Shown in pieces: positions 13,984 to 25,232 of a stretch of 64,000 bases of DNA. Below the pieces are notes generated by a model. That model was not told where the DNA came from. It saw only the letters and a list, made by a program, of their open reading frames with translations, and searched no databases. Source of the stretch: Marasmius tenuissimus (Eukaryota > Basidiomycota > Agaricomycetes > Agaricales > Marasmiaceae). Location of the stretch: assembly GCA_029532415.1 (NCBI GenBank), contig JAQOTA010000052.1, positions 1,426,001 through 1,490,000 of the forward strand, written 5' to 3'. The position numbers and the translations under genes were made by a program. Every line of letters starts with the position of its first letter. Within the stretch, counting starts at the first letter, position 1.

Positions 13984-15403
13984 ATGAGTGCGATGGACAC
14001 CGATGTCGATGAACTCCCCGTCGTTTTACCTTCGACTACTACTTCTGGCCTTTCAATATCTTTGTACGCGGCTTTCCTAGTCCTTGCCGTGATGCTGTCA
14101 CTCAATGAGCTACCAGACATCCACTCCCAATTCTTAACATCTCAGAGCATTTGACCCGCCTCAAGCTTCAAACAAACACTGCTTCGCCTTTCGGTAGGCA
14201 TTGATTATGCTCTCGGATACGACACCGCTGAAATCACGCAGTTCTTGGTGCTTTGTTGGGACAGCAAAACGGACGTGAAGTGGAGATCGTTAACACATTC
14301 GAGCTTGCAGTTGAGGGAGATGCCCAGAACATCGACCATGGCTTTTTGGTGACAAGAAGAGACCAGTGTGTGTGTGCATCCCATCATGCCACTTCTTTGG
14401 GTTTCTGATTCAACGATCGTTTTCTGGCTTCAGACAAACAAGTCTTCCCGTCCCTTGAATTCATCGGATGGTATACAGTGGCTCCTCAGCCTACAGCACG
14501 CCATATTGCCCTCCATTCTGAGGTGAGGACGCCAAATTACCGGAAGAACCTTTCGTATCTAATCTGCCGTCCCTCTAGTTCACAGGATACTGCTCAACAC
14601 CACTCCTTCTACTCCTTCAGCCTGGCTCCAAGCTGCCTAACAGCGCCAACGGCACAGGTTCAGACCTCCCCTTCAAAGCGTATGAAGCTACCGTCGAGAT
14701 TAGGGAGCGTTCATCGCGTTCAGTGTTCGTGGAGGCGACTTACAAAGTGGAAACGGGTGAAGCGGAGCGAATTGCTGTGGATTGGACAGCACGGGGTGGT
14801 GGAAGTGGGACAAGTCGTGAGTAAAGAGCGATCAACCTTTTCACATCCTTTCTGACGATCATCGTAGTGGAATCACATCTCCAGACGCAGCGCGCGGCTG
14901 TCAAAATGCTGCACGACAGGATACTACTCTTGGTGCAGTACGTCACGGACGTGATCGCAGGTGCGTCAAAGCTTCGACGCCCTTCATCCTCGCTCATAGC
15001 TTGCTATAGCCAAAGCCCCAGCGGACAATGGCATCCTGCGTTCGATCTCGGCTTTGATCGCGTCCTTGCCTGCAACAGAGAATAAAGCATTCCGACAGGA
15101 ATTCAACACGGTGAGTTCGAAAGTTCTATAAGCACGCTCTCTACTAAAAAATTATCAGGAATACGAAGACGTTCAATTGACAGCTTTCTTGTCCTCATTG
15201 ACGAAGTCGACCAATCTTCTCAACGAGGTCTGTGGCTTTGCTGTTTCATTCAACCTCACGGTCCTCACTTCAACCCTCTGTAGATTGTCGACAAACACCT
15301 TTTCACAACGCAGAACCGGGAGGACAGATATGCCGGGGGACGTCGCCGAATGATGGGTGGTCGCCATCCTGCCTTCGATTCTAACTGGGATAGGATGACT
15401 TAG
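13984..15403 (+). CDS. CSN6: COP9 signalosome subunit 6
   Basis: CSN6 is the MPN- partner of the deneddylase CSN5 in the COP9 signalosome, which controls cullin-RING ubiquitin ligases. After an acidic start (MSAMDTDVDELPVV) the exons read PILNISEHLTRLKLQTNT, LGALLGQQNGREVEIVNTFE, NIDHGFLVTRRDQ, KQVFPSLEFIGWYTVAP and GYCSTPLLLLLQPG. These are the MPN fold of CSN6. The JAMM metal-binding HxH is absent (TARHIALHSEF), as expected for the non-catalytic subunit. The C-terminal half has the helices used for complex assembly and ends GGRRRMMGG and DSNWDRMT before TAG at 15401-15403. At least six introns. eIF3f and Rpn8 were considered, but the N-terminal sequence fits CSN6 better. Confidence 0.88.
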
Positions 15404-15572
15404 AGCCTACCATCTGTTTTGTCTTCTTGATATCATCAAAACCGATGATATATTCTCTTGTGTGTAAGATTAGAGGCTGCCTGTACAAAGATATGCTATG
15501 GAAGCTGAAATTCCGACGATACATGAATTAGTACAAATGTGTAGATTGAATCTTCGTGAGGTTCGTCAATGC

Positions 15573-17616
15573 TCAGAGCATGATAAGAATATGAGTTATT
15601 TCGTGACATTTCCTAGAAGAAGCGTTAGCGACCGTACATTTTGATCCAAGGAACACTTTGATAGTACCGACTGAGCTTGCCCTTCTAGCTGCAGGCTTCG
15701 TGGCTGTCTTTATCTTTGCCCATATCCCTCCTTGTGAGGGACTGGATGATAATCTCGAGAACAAACGGCGAGGTGTATCGTTTTCGGCGGGGTTCGCCCC
15801 TTTCTTGCCTTCTTTCGATACGGCGCTCACGGAGGCGATGAGGAAGGTGGAGGTCGGTCCTCAGCATCAGATACAGAAGACGGAGGTGTAGCTCGCGAGG
15901 AAGGAGAGCTCGAGCTCTCGTCCACAGCGTCGTTGTCGGAGATCGAAACATCGGGGGGAGAGGAAGAAGCCAAAGATGATTGCCGTCTGTCAGTGAATTC
16001 TTCCTCATCCCCAACAACAGAATTTTCCGCGAACGAGACCGCACGAGAATGGGATCTCGAGGACAATGATGTTCCTCGTTCGATATCTGACAAAAGTGTG
16101 CGTGAAATGCTGTCGAGGGGAGAGTGAACCGTGGTGGCGAAATCCCATGAGTCAATTGAGTGATGGGTCTGCGAGTTAGGTAAGGCGCGTCGTTCCTGCC
16201 TCTGGGTGAGGGGCGGTAGATCCTCTATACATTTCGTGATAACACTGACTAAAATCAAGTGAAGAATCACTCACTGAGAATCTTGGATATGAGGTACGAG
16301 GGCTTCTTGGCCCCTTTGAGGAAGACAGACTGGAGGAGTTGTTCAGCTGTTGGTCTAGTAGCGCGTCAATCTCAAAACATGTGCAGGAGCCTACGCGGTG
16401 AGCACCTTTTCGACGGTTCCTTCACGAGGCAGCTCTCCACAAACTCTTGAAAGGATTTTGAGTACTTATACTCTCCACCTTCTCTATCGAGGGTTGGCGG
16501 TTCTTCCTGAACCCTGGAAGCAGATGAAGGCGCATTCTCGTGTTGTTGGGAGTGGGACATACGTTCGTAATAGTACCTTCTGGGGAGACTCTCTTGATCT
16601 TGGCGGACGGCCCAGGCTAAGTTCCAAAGCAGTGATACCAAAACTCCATATGTCAGCGGACGAATCATATTGTTTGCCCATTATCAATTCTGGCGCCATC
16701 CAACAGGGCTGTGGATGTGTCTTGTGAGTGCCAGTAGATCAATACAGTATTTGGCTCACCGTTCCGACAAATGACTTGCGCTTTCCCATCTTTGGTCGTA
16801 CAGGTATATCAGGCTCGACGACAACCACGCGCTTGCTTGGCGTACCACTGGCAGAAGGCTCTTTCCCCCCGATATGCGAAGGAATTTCAGGAACGTTATG
16901 GGTGGTGGTATTCATGTGACGTGAAGTATCCTCGGACAAGTCAGCGGCTACACCCAAGTCACCTAGCAGAACAGTCCCATCATCGTCGATGAGGAGGTTG
17001 GCGGCCTTGACATCTCGATGGATGAAACCATTGACGTGGAGATAGCTGGCAGAATGTAAGTTACGTTTCCCTGTAAAGCGTCGAAACGACATACTTGAGT
17101 CCCATCAGGGCCTGCTTTAATATACACTTGATGACTTCTTCCTCCAGACCTCCTTGCCAACCATATCTCATAACGTCTGCCGCGCTTCCCTTATTCATGA
17201 GACGCAGTGCAATATACAACCTGTGTCCGTCCATCCAAGAACCACGGACTCGAAGAACATTCGGGTGTTTCGATAAAGACATCAAGGTGGTTTCCCGTTG
17301 AAGTAGAGCGAGGGAGTGAGGACGCAGCGAGTCAAGGTCGAGAACCTTGAGCGCACAAGGTATAGGAGGTGGCAGCTTGTCACTAGATTGATAATCCGCT
17401 GCATATACAATTGAGGAAGCACCGAACCCTATGGGAGAGCCGACAGTGTAGTCCGACGGTGAGTCGCTAGATAAAATACGTTTATCACAGTGCGGGAGCT
17501 GACAATGAGAGTGACACTTGCCTGTACAACTCCCAGCGATCCTCCACGGCACCGATGAACGTAGTCGTCTTGTGCAGGGCGCTGGCAGACCGAAGTGGAG
17601 AGTTAGTCGAAGACAT
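15573..17616 (-). CDS. STE20-family protein kinase (FRAY/OSR1-like)
   Basis: A Ser/Thr kinase starting [20 protein letters not shown]. Kinase landmarks in order: glycine loop [16 protein letters not shown], lysine strand CALKVLDLD, catalytic loop [26 protein letters not shown] in place of [32 protein letters not shown] and a closing LPPLTQRQ. Unusually, about 50 residues are inserted in the activation segment between DLG and the KRKSFVGT stretch. The first intron works in frame only as a GC-AG intron (donor AG/GCAAGT), giving [14 protein letters not shown]. After the kinase comes a Ser/acidic tail of about 180 residues; its last exons are uncertain, and the left end is placed at the stop of the frame reading [13 protein letters not shown]. 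Kinase call strong, subfamily fairly sure. Confidence 0.85.
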
Positions 17617-17940
17617 CCTCAATGTTCAACGAGCCCTCGTGGGGGTGAAGAATTGACACTGGATTATTGAAAGGAGCTATCAGGAGCTATCCCAGGGGAG
17701 CGGGAGACTGAGATATCGGTTATCCAGGGTCATGCTGGTTTGGGTTTGAATGCCGAGGGGCCGCCCCAGCGCCGCACTCCGTTTCCAGCGGTGACGACCG
17801 CCGGGTAGTCACGTGGCTCTCTTACAGCCTTTTGACGCCTTTTGAAAACGACTCGGACAATGACTCAGCCAGTGCCACATCGTAATGAAAACATCTGTTG
17901 CTGGTCTAGGCTCAAGAACAATGATACACTTAGAATACAA
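17617..17940. other. Kinase promoter region / TyrRS 3' flank
   Basis: About 320 bp upstream of the kinase. It contains a CACGTG E-box at 17810-17815. The TyrRS stop codon defines its right-strand neighbour, so the region also holds that gene's 3' untranslated sequence. No gene is seen. Confidence 0.35.
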
Positions 17941-19554
17941 CTACGAGCTGCCATCCTGCGCTGTCGTCGGTGGCGTTGGTACAGACTCTCCTTCAGGAAC
18001 AGGCTTCTGCACCTGGGCATTCTTCCCTTTTCCTGGAGGAGGAGGGTGGTACGTTTTCTCCTAACGGAATCGTCAAATATCATCCAAAAACAATCGGTGG
18101 AAATAATCACCTTCTTTTTCTTCTTCTCCGGCTTAGCGTTAGGGTCTGGGTAAGCGAGTTTCTCAACCTCTTTCCATTCGTTGTTCTCCTCGAAGGCCTT
18201 GCGGATGGGTTCAAGTAAACTCCTGACTGCGGCCCCTACACCATCCTTCAAGTCTTTGGGATGCAGAACCTTAGAGGCAAAGTCATCCTCCATTTTTTGG
18301 TAGGACTTGTAGTGTATCGACCCGCCGAATTTTTCGTCTCTATCAATGGAAAAAGGGTCCCTTCAGGTGCGTTGGTGGTGATGAAGGGCTTCGGGGATAC
18401 CGCCTCGCCATCGACTCCACCACCTATGTCCGCGCCTTTCTGCTGCTGTAGTCGCATTGTGCTGATCGGGAAAAGGACAGCTTTCGCAAAGGCGAGTAGC
18501 CCGTTGTCCTTCACGTTGCCTTCTTCGCAGAAAGCCGCTTTGATCTTCTTCTTCACGACTTCAGGTGGGTCCAAAAAGTCTATCTTGGAGTTCGGATCTG
18601 AGGAGGACATTTTCCCTCCCGCGAGTCCTGGAACCATCGCGTTCATCAGATGTGCACGTTTCGCGTAACCTAACCGGGGCAGGTACAATTCGGCGAACGT
18701 GAATATTTTGCGCTTTCAACATCCGGTCAGAACTCGAAGTGTGCTCAAGTAAAGGACCCGTACCTGATCTATTCCTCCGAACTGGAAATCGACGTCCAAG
18801 TACTGTTCATCTAAAGCTTGCAGACCCGGATACAAAAGTCCGCTCAGCAATGGGCTCTCGACTTGCTTGACGACCTCTGCGCCAGCTTTCTTGGCGTCGT
18901 GTTCGGTCACCGTTGCGCACAGACGGTAGTTATCGAGATTGTACTCCTTTGTGAGCTGGTAAGACGATCCTTCCACGAAAGTGAGTTTTGAAGTCGGGAT
19001 TCCCAACGATTGAAACACGGCGAGTAAGATAAACTTGTAGTATTTTGTACGATGGGCCACGAGCTCCAGAGGAGCCTTGAGGTTGTCGAGGAAAGCATGT
19101 ACGTCTGTTCACAAGTCCATTGGCTTCGGGGGGTGGTGAAGTCATACGAGACGATATTACCTGCAAGAAGGATTTTAACCTATTCGAGGATCAGAGCTCT
19201 GCGAGTATCACTGGAAAACAGACATACCTCTACGCCTGCTCTAAGGAAATCTGCGATCTTGAATAATGGTACGAAGTACCCTATGTGTGCTGTATTCTCG
19301 GATTTAGATGACTTGGGGACGGGCTTGAGTATAAGGACCGATCCACTTACGCCTTCCCGTGGGTGCGGTTCCTGTAAATTTTGTGTTATTCGGTGGGTCT
19401 CATTGATGATACGGTAGGAAAAGTACGCGCCCCAGTAACATCTCGGTGCTCTTCCCTCTGCAAGTATTGATTTGATCAGGTCGCCACCTAGGACCTCCTC
19501 AATCCTTTGAGTGATAAGTTCGTATTTCTCCTCCGCTGTGCTGGCGACCGACAT
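17941..19554 (-). CDS. TYS1: Cytosolic tyrosyl-tRNA synthetase, with an apparent frameshift
   Basis: Class I synthetase that charges tRNA-Tyr. The start [20 protein letters not shown] leads to RCYWGTAPTGRP and the HIGH-type motif [15 protein letters not shown], then [21 protein letters not shown] helices, [18 protein letters not shown] and the KMSKS-type [17 protein letters not shown]. Conservation then breaks: frame one reads APEGTLF, but the family sequence continues as [18 protein letters not shown] in another frame. One extra T in the five-T run (A run at 18350-18354 on the plus strand) would restore it. The tail is [25 protein letters not shown], a Lys-rich run, then [14 protein letters not shown] and the stop at 17941-17943. 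No intron can bridge the break. One upstream intron appears to be GC-AG. Confidence 0.88.
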
Positions 19555-20225
19555 TATGGGACTCGGGAGAAGGAAAACTTGAACAAGTGAGATCAGATCA
19601 AAATGGATGATCGTGCCCAATTGCTCTCGATGAAATTTCGATGACTCGAAAGGACACGTGGCGAGGACATCATTCAGTGGGCGCGCGCGCCTATTTCCTT
19701 TTCTTCCTTCGAGTTTCCCTGACTTCACTCAGAACGATCCGTGCCTACGAGACCTTCAAATCCTGTATTGGATAGTTAGAACTCGAGAACAATCAATAAC
19801 AATGCACAATGCACTCCTCAAGGATGCTATATCATTCTACGACCCGACACTCGGAGATCACAGACACTTTGACATACAAGTCGGCCTGGCAGAGCCTGGC
19901 AGGCACCGCGGAAGCCTCCTTCCATCGTCGCTGTTGCCACTAGCCAACCAGAGCTCACCTTGGGATGTCAACTTGCATAGTTCCGATGTTTTGGCTCGGC
20001 TCGGCTCGTTTGAATCACTGACATGAATGATAAAAGGTAACCAGAAAAGTACACTGACGCTCAGCACTAGTGTGGGTATTAACGGAATGCAGAAACATAC
20101 TTCTGGGTCGGAGCCGCCGTTCACATACTCCATTGAACTGATTATCTGCTTGGAGATGTTCTTCGTACCAGTAGGCGTATAAAGAGACAACAGCCTTTCC
20201 TCATCCTCACCCTCACACAGTTCCA
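19555..20225. promoter_or_regulatory. Divergent promoter region between TyrRS and the O-methyltransferase
   Basis: 670 bp between two divergent starts. Seen: CACGTG at 19655-19660, a perfect 12-bp GC palindrome (GGCGCGCGCGCC) at 19680-19691, and the TATA box of the methyltransferase near the right end. No gene recognised. Confidence 0.45.
20178..20183 (+). promoter_or_regulatory. TATA box of the O-methyltransferase gene
   Basis: TATAAA lies 43 nt upstream of the ATG at 20226, so transcription would start very close to the coding region. Confidence 0.6.
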
Positions 20226-22050
20226 ATGGCCAGCCCTCTCAGATCCCTCGTGGAGATCATCACCTCTGCCGTCACAAATCTTGAAACTCAGTTCTCCAAC
20301 CAAGGGCTGGCACATCCCTCACTCGATGATCCATACGAGTCCAATGTACTTGATAATGAGGTCGAGGTGGCCAATGCTCGGCGTTTGATCATCGCGGCTG
20401 CGGCACAACTCATCGCTACAGTATCAACGCCTACGGACCTCATGAAGGAATGTTCAACTGCCATGTTTACAACAGCCACCTTAGGCTTTGCAGTCGACAC
20501 CGACATCGCTGACTTCCTGGGTATGGCTGGCCCTAAAGTGAGTACTGTCCCGCACCGGCCCAAAGAATCATGTCACTTTACCTCTCTCTCTCCCTCCAGG
20601 GGCTTCACACCGACCAGCTAGCTGGATACACTGGTCTCGATGCATTGCATCTCAGTATGTCGCAAGTCGCCTGCGGCGTGCCAATGACACTGACGAATCC
20701 AGGTCGAATACTTAGATTCCTTGCCACTCGTCACATATTCAAGGAGACTAGCCCAAACGTGTTCATAAACAACCGGCTGTCATCGGTCCTTCAAACTTTC
20801 AAGACTTCGAAGCCAAATCCCAAAGGAATTGAGTGCGTAAGATTTCGCCGAAGCCCGATTCAAACTCACGCACCTCTTCCCAGCCTCGGCAGAAGATATG
20901 ATACCCCATCGTTCTCTTCCTTCGTCTCAGTCTGGTGAGCTCTTTACGTTTGTGCGAGACCGCGTGTTGCCAGAATCTCAATTGCATGTTGCTCTCAGCG
21001 CCGATGAATCCATGAAGGCCTCCTGCCATCTTTCTGATTACATGAAATCTCCGCAAACGAAAGCCTCTCCATTTGGGTGTGCATTCTCTCCATGTGAAAC
21101 AACGTGGGAATGGTTTGGAAAGCCTGGAAACGGATGGCGGGCTGCCCGCTTTGGTTCAGCGATGCAGAATCTCAGTGACAGTATCCCGTCTGAGATCTTA
21201 CTCCGTGGTGGGTTCCACTCTCCGTCCTCATCTCAAATCTCCCATCAAGCTCACACGACGACCTCCAGCGGCTGATTGGGGATCTTTGGAATCTGATACG
21301 ACCATTGTCGATGTCGGTGGAGGGGTAGGCTCTGCCGCGTTGGTGCTGTACAAGCATTCCCCGCATTTAAGATATGTCGTTCAAGACCTCGATGCGCAAA
21401 TATCTGCAGGAACCAACGTCAGTTACATCCTGACATTATCGTTTCGTGCCCTCAAACATATCATTGTAGTATTGGGAACGTAATGCGCTTCACGGTTTGC
21501 AAAGTGGACACGTTAGTCTGCAAGGTATGAACACATATTCATAGACCATTCCGATCTTGACGCATGCGGCATCATCATCGCTGTTTTCACCGTCTCAGTG
21601 CACAATTTCTTCACGCCCCAACCTGTTCAAGGCGCCGGTGTCTACCTTTTGCGCCACATAACGCATAACTGGCATGACAAACAAGCCGAAGAGATATTGA
21701 GGAATCTCCGTGCGGCAGCAAGTCCGAACTCTAAACTCATCATTCTTGATAGTCTTGCCACGTATACCTGCGAAGTTCCGAGCTCATCTACACAGGCTCC
21801 CTATCCCCTTCTCGCCAACTTTGGTGTGGCGGGGGCAGGGTGGGACACAGCTCTCGATATTCAGGTGAGTTTCCTCGGATTGGGTGCGAGGTTCTAGCTC
21901 ACGGCTGAACGGCAGATGTTGGCATATTTTGACACGAGGGAGCGTATGGAACACGAATTTAGGCAATTAGGCGAATCGACTGGTTGGAAACTTGACGTCG
22001 TCAAACCCGGAGTCCTAGCGACGTTAGTTTTCAGCGCCTCAAGCACCTAG
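20226..22050 (+). CDS. Fungal SAM-dependent O-methyltransferase
   Basis: A class I methyltransferase of the fungal natural-product type, about 450 residues from at least seven exons. The N-terminal part (MASPLRSLVEIITSAVTN, then TDIADFLG.. GLHTDQLAGYTGLD and RILRFLATRHIFKE) is the winged-helix dimerisation and substrate region. The catalytic part has the SAM-binding glycine motif TTIVDVGGGVGSAALVLY, the acidic residue in VVQDLDAQ, and YLLRHITHNWHDKQAEEIL with the histidine expected to act as base. It ends LATLVFSAST, with TAG at 22048-22050. Several introns are fixed by frame, for example VSVCADESMKAS and LRAADWGSLES. The substrate is unknown; no polyketide, peptide or terpene synthase is nearby. 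Confidence 0.88.
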
Positions 22051-22174
22051 CCCCGAAATGGATAGTGGGTATCTCACGGCGAACAATACTGAATTTTAGC
22101 ATGTCCTTGGTATTATCGCCTGTAGAATAGCAAAGTATTACGAACTAAATGCTCATGTTCCAAGTTTCCCAACA

Positions 22175-24914
22175 TCATTCAATACGACCTCTTAGCCAAC
22201 TCAATAGTCCTTTTGTGCCTTCTCTTTCCCAGATTCGTCGGGGCGGAACTCGGAAACTGGAGTCTGCTCAGTATAACAGTAGTCGCAAGAATGATGAAAC
22301 GGTGACTCACGTATTTCCATCAACCAAGAATACATCCAACGGCAGTAGTCCCATCTCCGAGGGTAGCTTGCCGATATTATTGTCCCGAAGGTCCAGTTCC
22401 TCTAGTTTCCAACCAGGCACGTCCCGATTGCCTTTGAAGAGCTCGGACACCCCTTGAAATCCATCTAAATCATCGAGTCGATTACCCCTGAGACGCAGGT
22501 GCCGCAAGCCTTTGCGGTGCGGAGCCTCTAGTATGAGGCTAGTCAACGCCTCTGTCGTTAAGATCGCACTAGTGATAGAGTTGTACGATAGATTCAGCGT
22601 CTGTAGGCGTGGGAATAAAGACGTAAGGAGAGGAATGATAGGTTCGTTTACTCTTGGTGAGGACGAGGATTTGTCGGTGTCTAGATCGAAACGTGACACG
22701 GGAACAGAGTCGCCGAAGCCGCACCCTTCTAGGTCTAGCTCCTCAAGTTGCGGCAACAAAGGCGACCCTTTGTGAAGTGCGGTAGGGATAGTAAAACATC
22801 TGTCCATTCGCCTGTTGCATAGATTGAGCACGCGTAACGATTGGGCGAACGGTTGACATGAGATTTCAGCCAGCGGGACGCTGGCAAATGGAACAGCCAA
22901 ATCGCTAGAGGAAGATTTTGATGGTAATGATGGGGATGACGATGAGGCCGCCATAGAAAACGCTCGTGCATGACCTGAAGCTTTGGATGGGGGTGCAGAT
23001 GCCGGAAGAGTAAGGATCTGGGATGACTCTTCGTAATACTGTGGGTGAGTAAGGGAGGTCGTCCGTGTGGTTGATGGAGGAGCGCCACGGCCCAATTCCG
23101 TGCTATCAGGCTTCTTCTCCCGTGTTGTGTTTGCATTCGCAGCCGCAGCGCGAGCTCGCCGCTTTCCCCCTTCTGTCAGAAGGCCCTGTTCAGCCTCGAC
23201 CTCCCATGCTTCCTTCGTGGCCTCTTGTTTCTCCTGCCTGACAGGTGCTGACGGGGCGGGCGTTCGGGTGGTCGATGCGGACGCAGCCGCCGCCTGGGCT
23301 CTTGCACGCCGCTTGGCCCCCTCTGTAAGCAAGCCTTGCTCAGCTTCGATCTCCCACGACTCCTTTTCGATCTCCTTGGGAGGTTGAGATGGCTTATTTG
23401 CTTTTTGAGAGGACGCTGAACCCCATTCAATTCCGGAGTCCAATGTCCGATTAGATCTACTTTTCGCCTTGCGTTCCAGATCCAATTCCCAAGCCTCGCG
23501 AACAACCTTCTTCCCGACGAGTACTCGCAACACCCCGTCCGAGGGCTTTTCGGTCGTGAAGTCAAAGCTGACTTCTTTCTGGATACCAGACAGAGAAGCG
23601 CGTACAGCTTCCTCCGTTACTTTCGTTTCGGAGACGTCAAGTAAGACCAGACGGGCAAACTTGGACGCAGGTGTGAGGTCGTGAGGAAAAGCATCATCTC
23701 CGACGTCCGCATTCTCAAGCCGAAGCTCTCTGAAATTGGTTAATGTCCCGAGCTTCGCGATTAGCTCTGATGCACCTTCTACGCCCAATGGATTGTGCGA
23801 AAGATCAAGCTTGTGGATGGCGGTAGGTATCACGAGGTCGATGTTTCTCGCTAGCAAACGGTTATGCGACGCGTCTAGAGATATCAAACGAGGTAGGGGT
23901 GTGGTCGCGCGGATTACCGTGGGCGTGAAGAAGCCGCCACTTGATGTTTGTACTTTTCGACCGGACGCAAAGGGCGCGTTGAATGGCAAGGAAGTGATTT
24001 GGTTGTGAGAGATGTTGAGCGTGCTAAGCTCGGGAAGAGAGAACAGGTTGGCGGGTAGTGAGGTGAGGCTATTGTGGGACAGGTCCAAAGTGGTGAGCGC
24101 GGCAAGGTCGCCAAATGATCGTGGAAGGGAAGTCAGCTTGTTTTTGTGGAGCTGGATTGAACGGAGGTTAGATCAATCCGTGCTCAGAAAGAGTCCTAGC
24201 GTACATCTACAGTCTTCAGAGAGCCAAACAAAGATATCTCATGTTGTATTTCCGAGATTTCGTTGTTCCACGCTTTCAAGGTCTGCAAATCTTGAGCTTC
24301 GAACCACGCGGGGTTGTCCCGTTTCCCGCCACGTTTGGTCTGCGTGTTAGGATCCGTCGGTGGCAAGGGAGGTTCATTTGGCACTGAACGTAATGGATCC
24401 GGTGTAATGTTGAGATGAATCTCGAAGAGGCCAGACGGCAGGCACAGGAGGGAACGAGAAGACAAGTTCACGGAACCTTTCTTGGCTGAGTTCAGTACAA
24501 AACAAGAAAAGGAAACTGTGAATCACCTGAACTTCGACCACGCTCAATCGTCTCCCTGATTGGCCAACGACCAAACTCGTCTTCCTCAACTTGACTACTT
24601 TGCGGAGCGTCCGGAACCGCGTCTTCGAGGGCAGAGAAATCATCCAAACCGCCGGGGCTCGCACCTGCAGTTTGTTTTGCCTTCTTCGCCTCCGCACGTT
24701 TCAGGGCGATCGCCTCTCGAATGCTGAGAGCAGGAGCAGGAGGTTCAGGTGCATCATCTTTTGCGGCTGGTTTCTGGGGTGATGGCCTCGCGATAGCTGA
24801 TTTTGTCCGAGGCCTAATCGGTGTTGTCGCGTTCAGACGTGATTGAGATTTTGTGGGCGTCGACGAGCCTGCTTTTGCTGGAGAACGGGGAACAGAAGAT
24901 GGGATTCGCGACAT
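22175..24914 (-). CDS. Leucine-rich repeat protein (LRRC40-like)
   Basis: A protein of about 800 residues. Residues 1-130 are disordered and basic/Ser-Pro rich (MSRIPSSVPRSPAKAGSSTP). LRRs follow: SVNLSSRSLLCLPSGLFEIH, NKLTSLPRSFGDLAALTTLD, HNSLTSLPANLFSLPELSTL, LDASHNRLLARNIDL, LDLSHNPLG and, after a linker, LQTLNLSYNSITSAIL, RHLRLRGNRLDDLDGF and LEELDLRDNNIGKLPSEM. The linker holds a repeated module ending EQGLLTEG.KRRARA. The last exon uses the acceptor CTCCAG and gives NTFRVPPRRIWEREGTKGLL then SWLRGRIE, the conserved end of the LRRC40-like family; the stop is at 22175-22177. Such proteins usually act as protein-binding scaffolds. Function here is unknown. Confidence 0.85.
23148..23366 (-). 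repeat. Tandemly duplicated protein module inside the LRR gene
   Basis: Two copies of a module reading WE(I/V)EAEQGLLTEG followed by A or G and KRRARA lie about 150 bp apart. Each is followed by an Ala/Ser/Thr linker. A third, weaker relative (EAWELDLERKAKSR) lies at about 23459-23502. The copies keep their reading frame. Confidence 0.7.
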
Positions 24915-25232
24915 GAGAGGGCGTAAGCTTAGTCATCCCGTCTGTAACTTCCTCTTAACCGTCATCATTTCGAGAGGTGGGCGTTCTGAACCCTTGCTAT
25001 CTAGGATAAGCCCATACGTGAACATCCTTCGATCAGCTTGTGCTTCTTTCAGGTCAATAATGGAATGGGTCTGTGGGTCGGCTCAATGAGCGCAAGACGC
25101 GCTTTGACTTGTTTTGTGCTACCCACTAGCTACCCACAACTCCACAGTTAACGGTACCGTCCTATCAAAAACAGTTACTTACAGGAAAACAATGGATTCC
25201 CCAAAAGCAAGACCTAGCAACTCTTCCTCTAC
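24915..25232. other. Divergent promoter between LRR gene and first GST
   Basis: 318 bp between two divergent ATGs. No gene and no clear TATA box seen. Confidence 0.35.
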
